Shown: piece by piece, positions 6,856 through 9,661 of the stretch | Layout of the letters: every line of letters starts with the position of its first letter | Position numbering within the stretch: position 1 is the stretch's first letter | Assembly (NCBI GenBank): GCA_947372225.1 | Contig: CANBSV010000101.1 | Coordinates: 1-9,661 of the forward strand | Source of the DNA: Burkholderiales bacterium | Lineage (GTDB): Bacteria > Pseudomonadota > Gammaproteobacteria > Burkholderiales > Burkholderiaceae_C | DNA: 9,661 bases | Reading direction: 5' to 3' | Program-made: the position numbers and the translations under genes | Notes under the pieces: model-generated | Databases searched by the model: none | Seen by the model: only the letters and a program-made list of their open reading frames with translations | What the model was told of the DNA's origin: nothing

Positions 6856-6895
6856 AAAAGAAAAAGTCCCAGAGCGTTGATTGCTATAGGACTTT
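6856..6895 (-). terminator. Probable terminator of tRNA-Arg
   Basis: On the minus strand AAAGTCC (6895-6889) pairs exactly with GGACTTT (6869-6863), and the second arm runs into TTTTTCTTTT down to 6856. The 19-base loop is long, but contains a further short pairing (AGC with GCT). It lies about 33 bases beyond the tRNA 3' end in the transcription direction. Confidence 0.55.
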
Positions 6896-6927
6896 CGGTA
6901 TTTCTCGGTGCTGTTCGGCCTTGTCTA

Positions 6928-6950
6928 TGGTCCCACCGACAGGAATCGAA
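6928..6950 (-). other. Probable integration site at the tRNA 3' end
   Basis: P4-type integrases usually recombine within the 3' part of a tRNA gene, and the element restores it. The T-arm and acceptor end of tRNA-Arg face the integrase gene here. The exact crossover cannot be placed, because no second copy of this sequence was found elsewhere in the window. Confidence 0.4.
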
Positions 6951-7002
6951 CCTGTATCTGCCGCTTAGGAGGCGGCCGTTCTATCCATTGAACTACGGCG
7001 GG
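6928..7002 (-). tRNA. tRNA-Arg (anticodon CCU)
   Basis: The minus strand folds into a full 75-base cloverleaf: acceptor CCCGCCG with CGGTGGG (one G-U pair), T8-A9, D stem GTTC/GAAC, anticodon stem GCCGC/GCGGC around the loop CTCCTAA, a four-base variable region, T stem ACAGG/CCTGT around TTCGATT, discriminator A, and an encoded CCA at 6930-6928. The anticodon CCT occupies 6969-6967, so it reads the rare arginine codon AGG. E. coli argW, with the same anticodon, is a known phage and island insertion site. It starts 43 bases after the stop of the RTX gene. Confidence 0.95.
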
Positions 7003-7013
7003 ACGCGGGGCGG

Positions 7014-7022
7014 ATTTTCACA
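7014..7022 (-). promoter_or_regulatory. Possible extended -10 of the tRNA-Arg promoter
   Basis: On the minus strand TGTGAAAAT gives an extended -10 (TGT plus GAAAAT, four of six matches to TATAAT), ending 11 bases before the tRNA. The stretch between is very G/C-rich, like the discriminator of stringently controlled stable-RNA promoters. No recognisable -35 lies at the usual distance. Confidence 0.3.
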
Positions 7023-7045
7023 CGCGCCCTGCGAGTGCCGGCCCT

Positions 7046-9661
7046 TCAGACCCAGTTCGGCGCGATCACGGGTTGCAGCGCGTTTTGGTAGGTCGGCGGC
7101 AGGGTGGTTTGACCGGCGGCGGGCGGGGCGAAGGCGGCCATGGCGTCGACCAACTGCTGCACCTGGTTGGCCTGCAGCGCCTGGCCGTCGGCCAGATGGA
7201 AGCTCTCGATGCGTTTGACCGGGTTGGTGTACCAGCCGTTGATCGTGAGCCGGTCGGCGGTGCCGATGACCGACAGCTCGAGGTTGCCGCCCACGCGGCG
7301 CAGCCACAGCTGGTCTTCGGCCACGCCGCTCAGCACGTCGAGCCGGTCGATGCCGCCGGCGTCACTCAGCGTATCGGCGCCTTCGCCGCGGCCCCAGACG
7401 TAGACGTCGTTCGACGTGGCGGCGGTGTCGGTGAGCGTGTCGTTTCCCGCTCCACCTGTGTAGTGGTCATCGCCCGCGCCACCGATCAGCGTGTCGGCCC
7501 CGCCGCCGCCTTCCAGCGTGTCGTTGCCGGCCAGGCCGCTAAGGCTGTTGGCCGCGTCGTTGCCATGCAGCGTATTGGCCAGTGCGTTGCCCGAGCCGTT
7601 GATCGCGTCGACCCCAATGAGCGTGAGGTTTTCGGTGTTGGCGCCCAGCGTCCAGGTGATGCTGCTGCGCACGGTGTCCGTGCCCTGCGCGGCTTTTTCA
7701 GTGATCACGTCGAGCGCGCTGTCGACGATGTAGGTGTCATCACCGGTGCCGCCGATCAGGCTGTCGTTGCCCGCGCCGCCGTGGAGCGTGTCGTTGCCGG
7801 CCAGCCCTTCGATGACATCGGCGAGATCGCTGCCGATCAGATCGTCATCGCCGCTCGTGCCGGTGGCCACAGCGCGCTGGCTGATGTCGTCCGCCAGCCA
7901 GACCGTCCCGTCGATGAAGCTTACCCGCTCGATCTGCCGGGTGGTGTCGGTGAACCAGCCGTTGACGGTGATCCGGTCCTTGAGGTTGGCGTGGCGCAGG
8001 ACCAGGTCATCGCCCGAGCGCAGGGGGCTGATCGCGCTCGCGGACATGCCAATGCCTAAGCTCAATTCGTCCGTGCCGCCGAAGCCCGGCGCCGCTTCGA
8101 TGTCGGTGATGGTGTCGGCGCCATCGCCCAACTTGAACAGGTACAGATCGGCACCTTGCGAGCCGGTGATGGTGTCGTTGCCCGTGCCACCGACAAAGGT
8201 CGTGCCCTGGCTGTCGGCCATGGTCATGAGCAGGTCGTTTCCTGCCCCTCCCTCGAGTCTATCGCCCGAGCCGCGCGCCATCAGCAAGTCGTCGCCCGCC
8301 AGGCCACGCAGCGTGTCGGCGGCTTGCGTACCGATCAGCAGGTCGGGGCCCGCTGTGCCGCTGGCCGAAGGGCGGCGCAGCCGCTCGGTCACCTCGGCAG
8401 CGGTCCAGGCGGTGCCGTCGCTGAACTGGACAGAGCTGAGGTTGTAGAGGTCGGCTGGCTCCTGCAAGCGCAGGTTCATCTGGCCGGTGAACCAGTTTTT
8501 GACGGTGACGCGGTCGGTGCCGTGGGCGTGCTGGAACACCACGTCCAGGCCTGAGCGCACAGGCGTGATGTCGGCCGCTGCCACGCCCGTGCCGAAGCGC
8601 AGCACGTTGGCATCGAGGCCATTGCTGTCGTCGATCAAGACGTCGGCACCGTCGCCCGCTTCGAACTCATAGACGTCGGCGAACGCCGAGCCAACGAGCG
8701 TGTCGTTGCCGCGCCCGCCGACATAGGTGACACCGCTGTAATAGCTCAGGTACGAGGTCATGTTGACGGCGCTGAGAAGGTCATCGCCGTCGCCGCCTTC
8801 GAGCCGGTCGTGGCCGCCATCGGCGACGAGGGTGTCGTTGCCGGCCAGGCCGACGATGCGCTCGGGGAACTCGGTGCCCGTCAGGCGGTCATCGCCCGCC
8901 GTTCCCACGATGGGTGGCTGGCCGCGGAACGACGCCTCGTCGGCACTCCAGGTGGTGTCGGCAAACACGATGCGGCCGATCTGCTCGCGCCCGTAGACGT
9001 CGACATACCAGTTCTTGACGGTGACCTGATCGCTGCCGTTCGCGTGGCGCAGGGTCAGGTCGTCGCCTTCGCGCGCGGCGGTCATGTCGGCCGAGGCGAT
9101 GCCTTCGAGGCGCAGTTCGTCGTCGCCCTTGCTGCTGGCGTAGCTGGCGTGGTCGACGATCGTGTCCGCGCCGTCGCCCAGGCGATGGATGTAGACGTCG
9201 GGGCCTGCGCTGCCGATGAGCGTGTCGTTGCCGCGTCCGCCGATGTAGGTAGTGATGTTGGTGTAGTAGACGTCGCCGACATCGAGCAGGTCATCGCCAT
9301 CACCGCCGTCGAGCGTGTCGTACCAGCCGGTCGCACTCAGCGTGTCGTTGCCCGCCAGCCCGTACAGCCGGTCAGGGTAGTCGGCGCTGCCTCGCAGCAC
9401 GTCGTCGCCAGCGGAGCCTTTGACCTGCATCGCACGCTCGCTCACCTCATCGGCACGCCACACGGTGCCGTCGGCAAAGCGCAGGGTCTCGATCTGGTTC
9501 GGACCGCTTGGGCCCGACAGCCAGCCACGCAGCGTGAGCTGGTCGGGCGAGTTCGCCAGCGTCAGGATCAGGTCGCCGTTGGCGCGAACGAAGCCCACGC
9601 TGTCTGCCTTAATGCCGACACCAAAGCGCAGCTCGTCGCCGCCGGGAACGCCGCCGCTGTC
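7046..9661 (-). CDS. RTX-type calcium-binding protein, likely type I secreted, 5' end missing
   Basis: The minus-strand frame is open from the right edge to the TGA at 7046, with 871 visible residues. A GTG at 9598 is internal, because the repeat pattern (G-G-D-E-L-R-F-G-V-G) continues upstream of it. Residues below are counted from that GTG. The protein alternates glycine/aspartate RTX nonapeptides (G-L-A-G-N-D-T-L, G-G-x-G-D-D) with blocks of the form G-D-G-A-D-x-I, D-E-L-R, H-A-N-G-x-D-x-V-T-V-K-N-W, then I-x-x-V-x-F-x-D-G-T-x-W, which match the haemolysin-type calcium-binding-related domain (PF06594). About 780-850 resembles the C-terminal export region of many beta-proteobacterial RTX proteins, ending A-P-N-W-V. 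Calcium-induced folding outside the cell after type I secretion is the family role. No toxin, protease or lipase domain is visible; one could lie in the missing N-terminus. No transporter genes are in view. Confidence 0.93.
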   Translation of the reverse strand, partial: DSGGVPGGDELRFGVGIKADSVGFVRANGDLILTLANSPDQLTLRGWLSGPSGPNQIETLRFADGTVWRADEVSERAMQVKGSAGDDVLRGSADYPDRLYGLAGNDTLSATGWYDTLDGGDGDDLLDVGDVYYTNITTYIGGRGNDTLIGSAGPDVYIHRLGDGADTIVDHASYASSKGDDELRLEGIASADMTAAREGDDLTLRHANGSDQVTVKNWYVDVYGREQIGRIVFADTTWSADEASFRGQPPIVGTAGDDRLTGTEFPERIVGLAGNDTLVADGGHDRLEGGDGDDLLSAVNMTSYLSYYSGVTYVGGRGNDTLVGSAFADVYEFEAGDGADVLIDDSNGLDANVLRFGTGVAAADITPVRSGLDVVFQHAHGTDRVTVKNWFTGQMNLRLQEPADLYNLSSVQFSDGTAWTAAEVTERLRRPSASGTAGPDLLIGTQAADTLRGLAGDDLLMARGSGDRLEGGAGNDLLMTMADSQGTTFVGGTGNDTITGSQGADLYLFKLGDGADTITDIEAAPGFGGTDELSLGIGMSASAISPLRSGDDLVLRHANLKDRITVNGWFTDTTRQIERVSFIDGTVWLADDISQRAVATGTSGDDDLIGSDLADVIEGLAGNDTLHGGAGNDSLIGGTGDDTYIVDSALDVITEKAAQGTDTVRSSITWTLGANTENLTLIGVDAINGSGNALANTLHGNDAANSLSGLAGNDTLEGGGGADTLIGGAGDDHYTGGAGNDTLTDTAATSNDVYVWGRGEGADTLSDAGGIDRLDVLSGVAEDQLWLRRVGGNLELSVIGTADRLTINGWYTNPVKRIESFHLADGQALQANQVQQLVDAMAAFAPPAAGQTTLPPTYQNALQPVIAPNWV
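7861..9418 (-). repeat. Tandem composite RTX modules of about 170 residues
   Basis: Module starts of the G-[ST]-[AS]-G-x-D type lie at residues 61, 232, 414 and 580 counted from the internal GTG, at about 9418, 8905, 8359 and 7861, so the period is 171, 182 and 166 residues. Each of the first three modules has two RTX clusters, a G-D-G-A-D linker and one PF06594-like block. The last stretch, starting at 7861, differs: it contains an extra cassette (D-D-T-Y-I-V-D near residues 620-626 to N-G-S-G-N near 667-671) and a more divergent final block. Modules are similar, not identical. Confidence 0.8.

Noticed and set aside
7073..8447. Two overlapping plus-strand open frames (328 and 237 codons)
   Set aside because: They are antisense to the RTX gene; its Gly/Asp codons give long stop-free Ala/Val/Arg- and Ser/Pro-rich frames on the other strand.
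7046..9661. Regular repeats taken as a CRISPR-like or other non-coding array
   Set aside because: The repetition follows codons of glycine/aspartate nonapeptides in one continuous open frame; there are no identical repeats with unique spacers.

Overview
The window looks like a chromosomal stretch of a beta-proteobacterium, most likely Burkholderiales and perhaps Comamonadaceae. The reasons are the adjacent DUF1800/DUF1501 gene pair, the RTX protein with a C-terminus typical of secreted proteins from that group, the P4-type integrase beside a tRNA gene, and fairly high G+C. This placement comes from family knowledge, not from a search. Base composition is uneven. Single 60-base lines counted by hand give 30/60 G+C in the DUF1800 gene, 36/60 in the glycosyltransferase, 33/60 in the unknown gene, 44/60 in the integrase and 37/60 in the RTX gene.

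Layout from left to right: (1) the 3' part of a DUF1800 gene, entered inside a CACCAG hexamer run that encodes a Pro-Ala linker, and directly behind it a DUF1501 gene with a Tat signal; the two look like one operon for an exported protein pair of unsettled function. (2) A 377-base gene-free gap with a perfect 8-bp hairpin near its end. (3) A lone family-4-like glycosyltransferase with a GTG start. (4) On the minus strand, a decayed IS5-family transposase whose reading frame is fused to the 3' end of an unrecognised gene. (5) A P4-type tyrosine integrase, minus strand, with all catalytic residues present. (6) A control region with repeated GTTGCCCCC boxes, a probable tRNA terminator, and tRNA-Arg(CCU). 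(7) A large RTX calcium-binding protein, minus strand, running off the right edge.

The order tRNA, integrase, cargo is the classic layout of an integrated genomic island. The tRNA 3' end faces the integrase, so the island should extend leftwards. No second copy of the tRNA end was found in the window, so the left boundary is unknown, and it is undecided whether the glycosyltransferase and the DUF1800/DUF1501 pair are cargo or host genes. The RTX gene lies on the other side of the tRNA and is probably host chromosome.

I see no clearly new multi-gene system. The points most worth a second look are the unknown-protein/transposase chimera, the box array in front of the integrase, the long composite modules of the RTX protein, and the uncharacterised exported DUF1800/DUF1501 pair.
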